A stretch of 64,000 nucleotides of DNA from DAOUJI01 sp965224415 (GCA_965224415.1 CBDCZB010000004.1:930001-994000), one strand, 5' to 3'. Counted from the first letter of the stretch, positions 51,365-60,145 are shown. Numbers and translations: made by a program. The notes: generated from the letters alone by a model not told the origin.

Positions 51365-52408
51365 TTACAAAGGCAGCGCCACCGCCTGCCCTGTCTGTGA
51401 GCTGCGGTATACCGCCTCGGTGAACTCCATGTACTGAACGCCCACGTCGAAGGGAGTGCGGGTAATCTTTTCGGCGCCTCGAATCGCGCTGGCGAACTCC
51501 TCTTCCACCCTCCAGGAGTATTCCTTGTCCGGGGTGACGGGAATTTCGGCCAACGTCGACTGCCCGCGTCTGGCGCCGTAGACCTTCAGGGCCGGAGGCC
51601 CCTCCAATCTCACAGTGCCTTCACTGCCGTATATCCACACCTCCGGGGGAGTGGCCAGCCCCGTCACGGTGCTGAAGCGCATGTGGGCCTGGGCGCCGCA
51701 GGCCATGTCGCACAGAATGTCCACGTGGTCCGGCACGGTGATGAACCGGAGCTCTCCCGTTTCGTCCTTCCGTCGGTCCACGTTCACTTTCGTCATGGCC
51801 ATCACCCTGGTGGCGGGACCGACCCAGCGCATCATAGCCTCGTACCATATGCCCATAGAAAGGATGTTGTACCCGCTCAGATTCCGGTCGTGGCGCCAAT
51901 GGAGGGGGCTGTCTCTGTCAATGAAATCGGGCGTTTTGACCTGGACCTCGATGGCCAACAGGTCGCCCAGGTAGCCGTCGGCCACCAGCCCCTGAAGAGT
52001 GGCGTCCACCTTGAAGCTCAGAGGCGACGGAACGATTTGCGTAACCAGGTGGGGTTTCAGTCGGGACGCCTCCAGCATCATCTTGGCTTCCTCGGAATTC
52101 ATGGCCATGCGGGCTTCACATAGAACGTGCTTTTCGTTTTCCAGGGCCGCCAAGGTCATCTGGCAGTGCATATAAGGCCAGGTGCCTATGCAGATGGCGT
52201 CCGTGTCGTCGGCTTCCACCAGGTCTATCCAGTTGTCGTAGACGACGGGTATCTCGAACTCCGCCGCCGCACGTTCGCTGGACTCCCTGCTCCGGTTGCA
52301 GACGCTCACTATATCCACGCCGTCGACGGCCCGGAACCCGGGTACATGCCTTACCCGCATATTGTTTCCCGCTCCCACGATTCCAATGCGCAGGTTGCCG
52401 TTGCTCAT
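51365..52408 (-). CDS. Gfo/Idh/MocA-family oxidoreductase with altered EKP motif
   Basis: NAD(P)-binding protein of 347 residues. The Rossmann start is IGIVGAGNNMR (8-18); the second domain begins near 125. In typical members a CEKP motif supplies the Lys that contacts cofactor and substrate; here the text is LCEARMAMN (Glu98-Ala-Arg100), so the Lys is missing. The protein may use another residue or have lost dehydrogenase activity. ATG at 52408 follows GGGAGG; the longer open frame to 52558 carries no family sequence. It diverges from an alpha/beta hydrolase gene. Confidence 0.88.
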   Translation of the reverse strand: MSNGNLRIGIVGAGNNMRVRHVPGFRAVDGVDIVSVCNRSRESSERAAAEFEIPVVYDNWIDLVEADDTDAICIGTWPYMHCQMTLAALENEKHVLCEARMAMNSEEAKMMLEASRLKPHLVTQIVPSPLSFKVDATLQGLVADGYLGDLLAIEVQVKTPDFIDRDSPLHWRHDRNLSGYNILSMGIWYEAMMRWVGPATRVMAMTKVNVDRRKDETGELRFITVPDHVDILCDMACGAQAHMRFSTVTGLATPPEVWIYGSEGTVRLEGPPALKVYGARRGQSTLAEIPVTPDKEYSWRVEEEFASAIRGAEKITRTPFDVGVQYMEFTEAVYRSSQTGQAVALPL

Positions 52409-52635
52409 CTGACCTCCCTCGTTCGTCCTCACACGCTTGTCCTGAGGTGAGGAAACATCGGATACGGATGTTTGAGTCTGATTATATGGTTCAACAGCCT
52501 GACAGTCCAGAAATCCAGGGCGGCCAAAATGGCAGGCAAGAAACCGCTCAGATTCCACGAGCTTGCCATCCCGTTTGCCGACGTGTCAGCGGAAAAACTG
52601 GCGCCTCAACGTTGTCGATTGTATACTAACTGTTG

Positions 52636-53400
52636 ATGGCTGACTTCCTGCTTATTCCCGACGCTGGACACGGTTCGTGGTGGTGGGGCCGCGTTTGGGG
52701 GCAGTTGACGGCTCCTCAACAATACCCGCCCAGACTCTACGCCCAACGCAAGGCCGGTGAAATCGTTACGCCCGACCTGCCGGGCCACAACTCCGTGGAA
52801 ATGAACGGCTCCGGGCCCTACACAGCCGACGACTTCATAAAAGCCATCCTGGACCCGGTGAAGGACCGGGAGCTCCGGGACCTGATAATGGTCGGACACG
52901 GCCTGTCGGCGGGGTACGTGCTCCACGCCGCATCCATGCTGGAGACTCCGCCGCGCAGGGTCATCCTGCTGGCCGGACTGGTTCCCGACCACGGAAAGAG
53001 CGTCTTGGACTCCCTGCCGCAGGCGACGAGGATGATGTTCAAAATCATGTCCCGGAAGCCCACGGGGGCCAGCAAGAAAGAAATCAAGCTGGCCAGGCCG
53101 GTCATAGACAACATCTACTGCAACGGAATGACCAAGTTCGACAGCGTCCTCGCCTCCGGCTGGTACAGGACAATACCGTCGGCCATGCTTTCGGCCCGCC
53201 AGCAACTCGGAGACCTCAACTTCAATTTCCCCATCAGTTACGTGCCCCTTTGGAGGGACAGACTTGTTCCCAGCCCTCTCCAACAACGGATGGCCCAGAA
53301 ATTGTCAAGAGTTGAGATAGAAAGAGAACTGGATGCTTGTCATGAGGTTATTCTTGAACGCCCGGAACAGGTGGCCGAAGTCCTGTTGAAGCATGCTTGA
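52636..53400 (+). CDS. Alpha/beta-fold hydrolase
   Basis: A 254-residue predicted esterase or lyase-like enzyme of the hydroxynitrile-lyase/methylesterase group. DAGHGSWWWGRVW with DLPGHN is typical of that branch; the nucleophile elbow is GLSAG with Ser91, and the His is in DACHEVILERPEQVA. The acidic member of the triad is not obvious. The start is ATG at 52636 (TTG at 52633 is directly ahead). TATACT lies 8 bases before the ATG, suggesting a leaderless transcript. Confidence 0.85.
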   Translation: MADFLLIPDAGHGSWWWGRVWGQLTAPQQYPPRLYAQRKAGEIVTPDLPGHNSVEMNGSGPYTADDFIKAILDPVKDRELRDLIMVGHGLSAGYVLHAASMLETPPRRVILLAGLVPDHGKSVLDSLPQATRMMFKIMSRKPTGASKKEIKLARPVIDNIYCNGMTKFDSVLASGWYRTIPSAMLSARQQLGDLNFNFPISYVPLWRDRLVPSPLQQRMAQKLSRVEIERELDACHEVILERPEQVAEVLLKHA

Positions 53401-53403
53401 ACG

Positions 53404-53438
53404 ACCCTCACCCCCGCCCTATCCCAGAGGGAGAGGCG
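53404..53438. repeat. REP-like palindromic repeat, copy 3 (inverted)
   Basis: CCCTCACCCCCGCCC then ATCCCAGAGGGAGAGG is the reverse-complement form of the unit at 15027 and 31742, with a few changes. It lies between the hydrolase and flavin-reductase genes. Confidence 0.7.
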
Positions 53439-53481
53439 GTATGGAGCCTACGGCTCTGACGTAATAAACGGGAGGTGTTGA

Positions 53482-53958
53482 ATGGACCAGGACGTTAAGA
53501 AGAAGGTGCTCAGGCAGATCAGCTACGGCATGTACGTCGTCGGCTCAACCGCCGATGGAGACTCCTCGGCAGGCACGGTCAACTGGTTGTCCCAGGCGTC
53601 CTTCTCGCCTCCGCTGATAATGATGGGCGTGAAGACCGACAGCGGACTCCATGAGACGGTGAAGAAGTCCAACTCCTTCTCAGTCAACGTGCTGTCCGCC
53701 GACCAGAAGCAGATAGCGGAGGACTTCTTCCGGCCCAGCAAGGTTGAGGGCAACCTGATCAATGGCCACGCCTTTGTCGCCGGCGCTACTGGGGCGCCGG
53801 TACTGGATGAGGTCTATTGCTATTTCGAATGCAACGTGGTGGGCAGCGTCGAGAACGGGGACCACTCGGTGTTCGTCGGAGAAGTAGTGGACGCTCAAGA
53901 ACGGCGGGACGATAAGCCTATGGAGATGTGGGACACCGGCTGGTTCTACGGAGGCTAG
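53482..53958 (+). CDS. Flavin reductase-like FMN-binding protein
   Basis: A 158-residue split-barrel protein that binds FMN and reduces free flavin with NAD(P)H or acts in a two-component monooxygenase. ISYGMYVVGSTADGDSSAGTVNWLSQASFSPPLIMMGV and HETVKKSNSFSVNVLSADQ follow the family. GGAGG precedes the ATG. The TVNW (instead of TATAVTSVS-like) loop is common in the high-molecular-weight rubredoxin branch. No monooxygenase is adjacent. Confidence 0.88.
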   Translation: MDQDVKKKVLRQISYGMYVVGSTADGDSSAGTVNWLSQASFSPPLIMMGVKTDSGLHETVKKSNSFSVNVLSADQKQIAEDFFRPSKVEGNLINGHAFVAGATGAPVLDEVYCYFECNVVGSVENGDHSVFVGEVVDAQERRDDKPMEMWDTGWFYGG

Positions 53959-53975
53959 ACCGGCGGCCCTGACGT

Positions 53976-54239
53976 ATGGATGACCTGGAGTTCCTTGACA
54001 AAATCAAAGACAAGATCGAGCAGCTAAGCGGCGTTGCCATAAGGCTGGACCTCGACCGTGAAGACCAGAGCGCCCTGCGGGTAGACCTGGAAGGGCCGAT
54101 TCCGACGGTGGTCGTGGGAAGCCATGTCCTGGAGTATTCCGGGTTTGCACGGATGGCTTCCGAGTACGCAGTGGCATGCCTCAGAGCCGGACGAGACCTG
54201 GAAACGTTGGAGTTCCAGACGCTGCTCGCTCGAAACTAG
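53976..54239 (+). CDS. Small conserved-looking protein of unknown function
   Basis: An 87-residue protein that I do not recognise. It starts 17 bases after the flavin reductase gene in the same direction and ends 4 bases into a convergent hotdog-fold gene. It is mostly helical at both ends (DDLEFLDKIKDKIEQL and SGFARMASEYAVACLRAG) with a short beta part (RVDLEGPIPTVVVGSHVLEY), contains no membrane segment, and is acidic. It may be a small partner of the flavin reductase; this is only from position. Confidence 0.7.
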   Translation: MDDLEFLDKIKDKIEQLSGVAIRLDLDREDQSALRVDLEGPIPTVVVGSHVLEYSGFARMASEYAVACLRAGRDLETLEFQTLLARN

Positions 54240-54607
54240 CTTGAAGGCGGATCAAACCGGACGGCAGCCCGGAGCTGGGCCACCGTTTCATTTGCCTGGT
54301 TGACTCCCTGGACTTCGCAGTCTATAAACCCGACGCCTGCACCCACCCTCTTGCCGGACACACGGCCCGAGAAGGTCAGCGTATCGGTTGTCTCGACCAG
54401 TGTGGAGAAGACCAACTCGACGCTGCTCCCCTCAGCATGGACCCTTTCAGGCGGAAGTCCCTTTACCAGCAGTTCCCTGGCGAATCCCATAAACGCCGGA
54501 GACCCGGGTTCGATCGCCTCGGGAAACAGATCTTTGATGAGGATGGGCATGTCGTCGCCCACCTGAACTGAGTCGAACGTAGAAGTCCTTGCCCAAAGCG
54601 TGCCCAT
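54236..54607 (-). CDS. MaoC-like hotdog-fold protein
   Basis: A 123-residue predicted dehydratase or thioesterase-like protein. FDSVQVGDDMPILIKDL is the typical MaoC entry; VELVFSTLVETTDTLTFSGRVSGKRV and FIDCEVQGVNQANETVAQLRAAVRF match the hotdog core and final strand. The usual catalytic Asp-x-x-x-x-His motif is not visible, so activity is uncertain. ATG at 54607 begins the homologous part; the open frame runs on to 54661. It converges with the small gene at 53976 and diverges from the peroxiredoxin. Confidence 0.75.
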   Translation of the reverse strand: MGTLWARTSTFDSVQVGDDMPILIKDLFPEAIEPGSPAFMGFARELLVKGLPPERVHAEGSSVELVFSTLVETTDTLTFSGRVSGKRVGAGVGFIDCEVQGVNQANETVAQLRAAVRFDPPSS

Positions 54608-54677
54608 GGAACAACAACCTAACATCAAGCCAGCCCCGACGCAACCGGAAGCTGCGCCCACTACACCAGCCCTTTGC

Positions 54678-54683
54678 TATAAT
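54678..54683 (+). promoter_or_regulatory. Extended -10 promoter of the peroxiredoxin gene
   Basis: TGCTATAAT (TGnTATAAT form) with the TATAAT at 54678-54683, 35 bases before the ATG at 54719. Confidence 0.5.
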
Positions 54684-54718
54684 CCTCCAGCGCAACCTAC
54701 CACCATCAGGAACATTCC

Positions 54719-55177
54719 ATGACTTCACCGGAAGAGGGGCAGACCGCTCCGGCCTTTAGCGTCCCAACGACTCAGGGAGACTTCAGTCTAGAGCAAGCCC
54801 TGGCCTCAGGGCCGGTGGTGCTGGCCTTTTACACTGAGTACAACACCCCAAGCTGCGCTCAGGAACTGGCGTCTTTCAAAGAGGAGCACGAGACATTGGC
54901 CGAGTTGGGAGCACAGGTGCTGGGACTCAGCGCCGACAGCCTGGAGTCCCACCTCAACGCGATCGAACGGCTTGGAGGGCTTCCCTTCCCATTGGCTTCC
55001 GACCTGGACCTCAGCGTTGCCCGGCTCTACGGCGTGGTGGCGGAGGACGGTAAGCGAAGCCAGCGTGCGGTGTTCGTGATTGACTCCGAAGGCGCGGTAA
55101 CGCTTGCCATACCGTGGTATCAGCCGGGCAACCCGGCACAATTCCTACAGGTGTTCCAGGCCTTAGGACTGGAGTAG
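54719..55177 (+). CDS. Peroxiredoxin, Bcp/PrxQ type
   Basis: Thiol peroxidase of 152 residues. Peroxidatic Cys46 lies in YNTPSCAQEL (TPxC of the Bcp group); the next block ALGAQ-type VLGLSADSLESH and LPFPLASDLDLSVARLYGV are typical. No second Cys five residues later (as in Bcp CxxxxC) is visible, so a 1-Cys mechanism is likely. It has a normal Cys codon, in contrast to the UGA-containing peroxiredoxin at 33.3 kb. Confidence 0.9.
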   Translation: MTSPEEGQTAPAFSVPTTQGDFSLEQALASGPVVLAFYTEYNTPSCAQELASFKEEHETLAELGAQVLGLSADSLESHLNAIERLGGLPFPLASDLDLSVARLYGVVAEDGKRSQRAVFVIDSEGAVTLAIPWYQPGNPAQFLQVFQALGLE

Positions 55178-55199
55178 ACGGCGCCGACGTTCCGTTGTG

Positions 55200-55643
55200 T
55201 TACCCGCCTCGGGTGAACCCGTAGTATACGTCGGAGTCCAGCACCTTGCTGAGGGCCAGCATCGAAATGTTGCGTGGATTGACGGGAGTGAAGAAGTCTT
55301 GCGTCACCACGTGGAAGAGCTTCTCGAGGCTGACCGGTTTGTTGCCGCCGCTCAGTATGTGACGGAAGATTATTTCCTGCATGGGCATTTCGGGGCTTAT
55401 GAAACCGTCTTGCTTTGAGCAGTGGGATGAGAGTTGCCGAATCTGCTGTTGGATCGTCGGGGTGGACCCTCCCTTTTCATCCGCCTTTTCTTCACACTCC
55501 GGGCAACGGCGGCTGAGCAGCATCACCAAAAGCGACCTGCTGTGCGCCTGGAGTTTGCCTTCGTCCACCACGTACTCGGGCATCCGGTCTTCTTGAGGCT
55601 CCTGCTCCGGCATCTGGCCCTCGACTTCTGTAGATACGGTCAA
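55200..55643 (-). CDS. Unknown protein downstream of moeA
   Basis: A 147-residue protein that I do not recognise. Its start overlaps the moeA stop by 4 bases, so it is translationally coupled. The first 30 residues are acidic. Cys47-x-x-Cys50 (RRCPEC) and Cys75 (SSHCSKQ) could bind a metal, though a fourth ligand is not clear. The C-terminal half (PMQEIIFRHILSGGNKPVSL, then LFHVVTQDFF and NISMLALSKVLDSDVYY) is helical. No membrane segment. Position suggests a role near molybdenum cofactor or the phe cluster, but the function is unknown. Confidence 0.75.
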   Translation of the reverse strand: MTVSTEVEGQMPEQEPQEDRMPEYVVDEGKLQAHSRSLLVMLLSRRCPECEEKADEKGGSTPTIQQQIRQLSSHCSKQDGFISPEMPMQEIIFRHILSGGNKPVSLEKLFHVVTQDFFTPVNPRNISMLALSKVLDSDVYYGFTRGG

Positions 55644-56959
55644 CTAGACACCTCTTCACTCCAATCGAGCATTTTGACCTTGACCCGTTCCCCGGCCTTC
55701 ATTACTGGCACGTCCTCAGGGCATATCGCCAGCCCGTTGGCCTTGGACATGGAGGTCAGAATATTGGACCCTTGCGGACCCGTGGGATTCGCATAGTAGG
55801 CGCCGTCTCGGTTCGTCACCTCCACCCGTGCGAACACCCGCCTTTCGTCATAGTTGTGTATAGGCCCTTCCAACACCGCCTCTACGGTGGGTTTGTCGAA
55901 GCGGCTCTTGCCCAGCATCTTCAAGATGGCAGGGCGTGCAAACTCCTCGAACGCCACCATGGCGCTTACCGGGTTGCCGGGCAATCCCAGGTGGGGGACT
56001 CGCCGTCCACCGGCGCCTTCTATCAACCCGAAGGCCAGCGGCTTGGCCGGGCGCATGCGCACCGACCAGAAGTTGATTTCCCCTCGGTGGTTAAGCACGT
56101 CCTTCACGATGTCGTAGTCGCCTTTGGAGACTCCGGCGGATGTGATTAGCAAATCGGAGTCTGCGCCCTGGGAAATCTTGTCGTTGAGGTCGTCCAGATT
56201 GTCGCGGGCGATACCCAGCATCTTGGGGATGCCCCCATATTTTATAATCGAGGAGGTTAGGCTGTAGTTGTTGCTGTCGTATATCTTGCCCGCCTGTTGG
56301 GGGTCTCCGGGGGAGAGGAGCTCGTTCCCGGTGGACAGCACTGCCACGACCGGGCGCCTCACCACTCGGACAGTCACCTTCCCAAGAGACGCCAACACCC
56401 CTATTTCCGCAGGCCGGACGACAGTCCCCTTTTCCAGCACGAGAGCGCCCTTCTTGACGTCTTCACCCGCGGGACGGACGTTTGCCCCTAGAGGAAGCTC
56501 CACCTTTATGTTGATCCTATCGAGACCAAGACCTTGTCGTTCCCTTTCAACCTCATCGGTATCCTCGAAGGGCACCACCGTATCGGAACCCTGGGGCACT
56601 GGGGCGCCCGTCATGATGCGAATCGCTGTTCCCGGTTCCACCGGGGAGATTGGCACGTCCCCCGCGGCAACCATACCTATTACTTTAAGCTCTCGCGGAG
56701 AGTCGGCATCGGCGCCCTCGATGTCGGCGTGCTTCAGCGCATACCCGTCCATGGCTGAATTATCCAGGGGCGGAATCTGCAAGGGCGCAGTCACGTCCTC
56801 GGCCAGCGTCTGTCCCAGGGCTTGAAGGATGGGGACGTCTTCCGGATCAAGAGGGCTGAAGTAGGACATGATTCTCTCAAAGGCTTCCTCCACGCTGAGC
56901 ATGTCGGCGTGCCGATGGCCTCTTCTGGGTTCGTGTGTGTGGGTGTGTCCCGTCGTCAT
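55640..56959 (-). CDS. moeA: Molybdopterin molybdenumtransferase
   Basis: Inserts molybdate into adenylated molybdopterin. It has 439 residues. IPPLDNSAMDGYAL, ARIMTGAPVPQGSDTVVPFEDT-type text, LSTGNELLSPG, YDSNNYSLTSSI, SAGVSKGDYDIVKDVL and HLGLPGNPVSAMVAF are all MoeA motifs. The first 20 residues are His-rich (GHTHTHEPRRGHRHAD), which is unusual and could bind metal. It is preceded by an HEPN/MNT pair and followed by an unknown overlapping gene. Other Mo-cofactor genes are not in the window. Confidence 0.95.
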   Translation of the reverse strand: MTTGHTHTHEPRRGHRHADMLSVEEAFERIMSYFSPLDPEDVPILQALGQTLAEDVTAPLQIPPLDNSAMDGYALKHADIEGADADSPRELKVIGMVAAGDVPISPVEPGTAIRIMTGAPVPQGSDTVVPFEDTDEVERERQGLGLDRINIKVELPLGANVRPAGEDVKKGALVLEKGTVVRPAEIGVLASLGKVTVRVVRRPVVAVLSTGNELLSPGDPQQAGKIYDSNNYSLTSSIIKYGGIPKMLGIARDNLDDLNDKISQGADSDLLITSAGVSKGDYDIVKDVLNHRGEINFWSVRMRPAKPLAFGLIEGAGGRRVPHLGLPGNPVSAMVAFEEFARPAILKMLGKSRFDKPTVEAVLEGPIHNYDERRVFARVEVTNRDGAYYANPTGPQGSNILTSMSKANGLAICPEDVPVMKAGERVKVKMLDWSEEVSS

Positions 56960-56979
56960 AGTCCTACGCTCCGGCCAGG

Positions 56980-57390
56980 TTAGGGCCCGCCCGGCTTTGA
57001 CTTCACCATATCCACTATGTCCGACGCATCCTTATAAGCCCGCACGGCGTCCTCTTCACCGAACGACTTGAAAGGAACGGCGGGGGCCGCCAACACGTCG
57101 GGGTAACGAGTCTGAAGGTAGAACCGATCCAATGCCCTCCCCTGACCCAATAATTCTAGAAAGGACTCCTCGAATTTGCCACACTCCTCCAACAACGCCT
57201 CGATGGAGTGTATATGGACGTAGCGGCGCCCAACCCCGAACAGAAACGCCTTCAACGCCATTTGCCCCGTCTGCTCCGCATTGAAGCACGCGTCGGCCCA
57301 GAACTCAAGGTAGAGGAGACCTTTGGCGACATCAAGTTGATGCTCAGCCTGTGCAAGCCACCGGACGCGGGACTCAGCGGGGTTTTTCAT
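56980..57390 (-). CDS. HEPN-domain protein (toxin half of HEPN/MNT pair)
   Basis: A 136-residue helical protein. RVRWLAQAEHQLDVAKGLL, FWADACFNAEQTGQMALKAFLF and HIHSIEALLEECG follow the HEPN pattern. The catalytic R-x4-6-H motif of RNase HEPNs is not obvious; RYPDVLAAP matches the form in many MNT-linked members. It overlaps the nucleotidyltransferase gene by 17 bases. The pair is a type VII toxin-antitoxin-like module in which MNT adds AMP to HEPN; inference from relatives. Confidence 0.87.
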   Translation of the reverse strand: MKNPAESRVRWLAQAEHQLDVAKGLLYLEFWADACFNAEQTGQMALKAFLFGVGRRYVHIHSIEALLEECGKFEESFLELLGQGRALDRFYLQTRYPDVLAAPAVPFKSFGEEDAVRAYKDASDIVDMVKSKPGGP

Positions 57391-57712
57391 AAATTACCCG
57401 TCCATGTTCCAGCACAATATCTATGAAAGGACGGCCCTCAGCTTTCAGCGACTCGAACTCATCGGGAGTGTATACGAATATATCGCATTTGCGGGGGAAT
57501 GTAATGTACTCTTGCGGCTCTATGGCCCTGTCGATGAACCTTTCCTCGGTCTCCTTGATTAAAATCAGGTCCAGGTCGCTATATTCGTCCCAATCGCCCC
57601 TGGCGAAAGAGCCGTACAATATCACCGTTTCCGGGTCGTATGGTTCCAAGTCTTGCACGACCTGCCTAACCAGGTCTTCCACTAGCTCTTCCCTGTCTCT
57701 GCTCGGCGTCAA
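57374..57712 (-). CDS. Minimal nucleotidyltransferase (MNT, antitoxin half)
   Basis: A 112-residue nucleotidyltransferase with GSFARGDWDEYSDLDL (Gly34-Ser35, Asp46, Asp48) and a third acid at Asp77 (KCDIFVYTP). Start TTG at 57712 comes 3 bases after the pheT stop, so it rides on the phe transcript. It would transfer nucleotides to the HEPN partner and silence it. Placing a toxin-antitoxin pair inside a synthetase operon is unusual. Confidence 0.9.
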   Translation of the reverse strand: MTPSRDREELVEDLVRQVVQDLEPYDPETVILYGSFARGDWDEYSDLDLILIKETEERFIDRAIEPQEYITFPRKCDIFVYTPDEFESLKAEGRPFIDIVLEHGRVIYEKPR

Positions 57713-57715
57713 CGA

Positions 57716-60124
57716 CTATTCCCTTAGCTCGGCTCCCAGTTCTCTGCCAAGCCGTAACACCAGCGAATCGAAAGCCTTGCTGACCTCGTCGGAGTTGAGA
57801 GTCCGGTCCATCGCTTGGAACTGTATGTGATATGCCAGGGAACGCTTACCGCCGGGGATGTTCTCCCCCAAATACACGTCGAAAAGCTTCACGTCGGCCA
57901 CAAGCCTATGGTGTTGTATTAAAGCGCTCACTCGATCTGCCGGCACATCTTCCGGTATCAACAGCGCCAAGTCCCTCACGGCCGCGGGAAATCTGCCGAA
58001 GGGCTGGTAGGAGCGTCCGGCGCCTGAGGCGGCATTGATAAGGGCTTCCACGTCCAGTATGAAGGCGGCCACCGGCTTCCTCTGCGACCCGAAGGACTCG
58101 ACGACCGCCGGATGTATCTCGCCAACTACTCCAATCTCAGTCCCGTTGGACTCCAGTTTGGCTGACCTTGCCGGATGCATGGAGGGGTCGGAGCATGGGT
58201 TATAGGAGACGTTGACGCCCAATCTCTCCAGCGCCGCCCCCGCAAGGCCTTTTACGTCGTAGAAGTCCAGGGCGCCCTCTCCGCCGGTCCAATGAATGTC
58301 CCAACGAGGGCCAGCCATAAGACCCGCCACCATCTCCCGTTCGTCGGGCAACCGTCGGCCTTGGTCGAGATAGACTCGACCTAGTTCGAAAATCGCCACG
58401 GGCCCCGTCTCCCTGGCTTGGTTCGCGGCCAGTGTGGACAACAGTCCGGGAAGCAGGCTGGTGCGCATGTGCTGTTCACGAGAGCTCATAGGGTTGGCCA
58501 GCTTGAGCGCAGGGCCTCCTGTGCTAACCCTCGCTGCTTCCAGGTCTTCCAGTGCACAGACAGGGTAGTTGATGACTTCCTGCATCCCGAAGGCCGCCAA
58601 CAAGTCCTTCAGCCTGTCCTTGAACTCCAGGGCCGTCTCAGGCTCCCTGTGGGGTATGGGTGTGGACAACATGGCGGTGGGCGTCTCGTCGTAGCCGATG
58701 ATCCGGGCCAACTCCTCAATCAAGTCCTCTTCAATTTCCAGGTCGGTGCGCCAATAGGGGGCCTCAACGGTCAGCGAACCTTCTCCTGCGTCGTCGCCGA
58801 CAATCGTCATCCCCAGAGACGTAAGCACGCTCCTGACTCGCTCGATGGGAATGTCCACACCCAGGACCTTGCGGATTCGCGCCAGGGTCAGCGGGACCGT
58901 TGGCAGGGAGGAGCCGTCCCCGTCGGGAAAGACGTCTATGATTCCCTTGGCGGCTTTCCCTCCAGCTATTTCCAGGATGAGCTTGACGGCTCTCCGGAGA
59001 GCAATTGGCGCCAATTGCGGCCTTAGTCCCTTCTCGAATCTCTGCGACGCCTCGCTGGAAATCTGGAGCGCCTGGGCCGTTCGGCGGTTGTTGGAGGCGT
59101 CGAAGCAGGCGGACTCCAGGAAGACCGTATCAGTCGACTCGCTGATTTCGGTGTTCTCGCCTCCGATGACACCAGCCAGTCCTATTCCGTTCTGGGAGTC
59201 GGCGATCAGAAGCATGTCGGTCAAGAGTTTCCTCTCTTCCCCGTCCAAGGTTGTCAGCATCTCACCCGGTCGGGCACGACGGACAACCACCTTGCCTTCC
59301 TTCAGGGTGTTGAAGTCGAAGGCGTGAAGGGGCTGATTGAACTCAAGCATTACGTAGTTGCTTATGTCAACTATGTTGTTGACCGGCCTCATGCCGGCCT
59401 TCTCCAGACGCTCCTGTATCCAGCCGGGAGAGGGTCCCAACTTAACCCCGTGGATAAGGGCGGCCGTGTACCGGCTGCACAGGTCGGGGTCTGCGATTTC
59501 TACAGAGGCCAGGGACTCTATGGTATCTCCGTCTTCCGGGTATGCAATGTCCGGTTCTCTGACGGAAGCACCGGTGAGGGCCGCCGTCTCGCGGGCCACC
59601 CCCAACATCGAAAGACAGTCAGAGCGGTTGGGCGTCAACTCCAGAACAAGAATCTGGTCGCCCAGATAGTCGCCCAGGCTCATGCCTACGGGAGCTTCTT
59701 CCGGCAGGACCAATATCCCGGTGTGGTCGTCGCCCATGCCCAACTCCAGTTGGGAGCATATCATTCCCTCGGAGACCACGCCGCGAATCTTCGCCGCCTT
59801 TAGCTCTTCCATCTTGCCGGAGTGGCTGTTGAACAGCCTGGCGCCGATCTTCGCATAGGCTATTTTCTGCCCTTGGGCGACGTTGGGAGCGCCGCAGACC
59901 ACCTGCGCCACTTCCTCTCCCCGGTCTACGGTACAGAGGGTTAGCCTATCAGCGTTGGGATGGGGCGCCACGCCGGTCACCAGGCCCACGTAACACTCGT
60001 CCCAGTCTCCAACGGAAACAACTTCCCCCACCTCGATTCCGGCCATAGTGAGCCGATGCGCCAGTCCGTCAACCGACGCATCGACGTCGACGTAGTCCTT
60101 AAGCCAGGATAAGGGAACCCTCAT
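57716..60124 (-). CDS. pheT: Phenylalanyl-tRNA synthetase beta subunit
   Basis: Forms the alpha2-beta2 enzyme charging tRNA-Phe. It has 802 residues, full length. In order: tRNA-binding OB domain (GLVTGVAPHPNADRLTLCTVD), B3/B4 editing domain (NIVDISNYVMLEFNQPLHAFD), B5 (RIRKVLGVDIP), the class II-like core (ELARIIGYDETPTAML) and the C-terminal FDX-ACB anticodon-binding domain (FGRFPAAVRDLALLIPEDVP). It is separated from pheS by a CADD-like gene, an atypical arrangement. MNT and HEPN genes follow without a gap. Confidence 0.97.
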   Translation of the reverse strand: MRVPLSWLKDYVDVDASVDGLAHRLTMAGIEVGEVVSVGDWDECYVGLVTGVAPHPNADRLTLCTVDRGEEVAQVVCGAPNVAQGQKIAYAKIGARLFNSHSGKMEELKAAKIRGVVSEGMICSQLELGMGDDHTGILVLPEEAPVGMSLGDYLGDQILVLELTPNRSDCLSMLGVARETAALTGASVREPDIAYPEDGDTIESLASVEIADPDLCSRYTAALIHGVKLGPSPGWIQERLEKAGMRPVNNIVDISNYVMLEFNQPLHAFDFNTLKEGKVVVRRARPGEMLTTLDGEERKLLTDMLLIADSQNGIGLAGVIGGENTEISESTDTVFLESACFDASNNRRTAQALQISSEASQRFEKGLRPQLAPIALRRAVKLILEIAGGKAAKGIIDVFPDGDGSSLPTVPLTLARIRKVLGVDIPIERVRSVLTSLGMTIVGDDAGEGSLTVEAPYWRTDLEIEEDLIEELARIIGYDETPTAMLSTPIPHREPETALEFKDRLKDLLAAFGMQEVINYPVCALEDLEAARVSTGGPALKLANPMSSREQHMRTSLLPGLLSTLAANQARETGPVAIFELGRVYLDQGRRLPDEREMVAGLMAGPRWDIHWTGGEGALDFYDVKGLAGAALERLGVNVSYNPCSDPSMHPARSAKLESNGTEIGVVGEIHPAVVESFGSQRKPVAAFILDVEALINAASGAGRSYQPFGRFPAAVRDLALLIPEDVPADRVSALIQHHRLVADVKLFDVYLGENIPGGKRSLAYHIQFQAMDRTLNSDEVSKAFDSLVLRLGRELGAELRE

Positions 60125-60145
60125 GGGGCGTGCGTCACGAAATCT

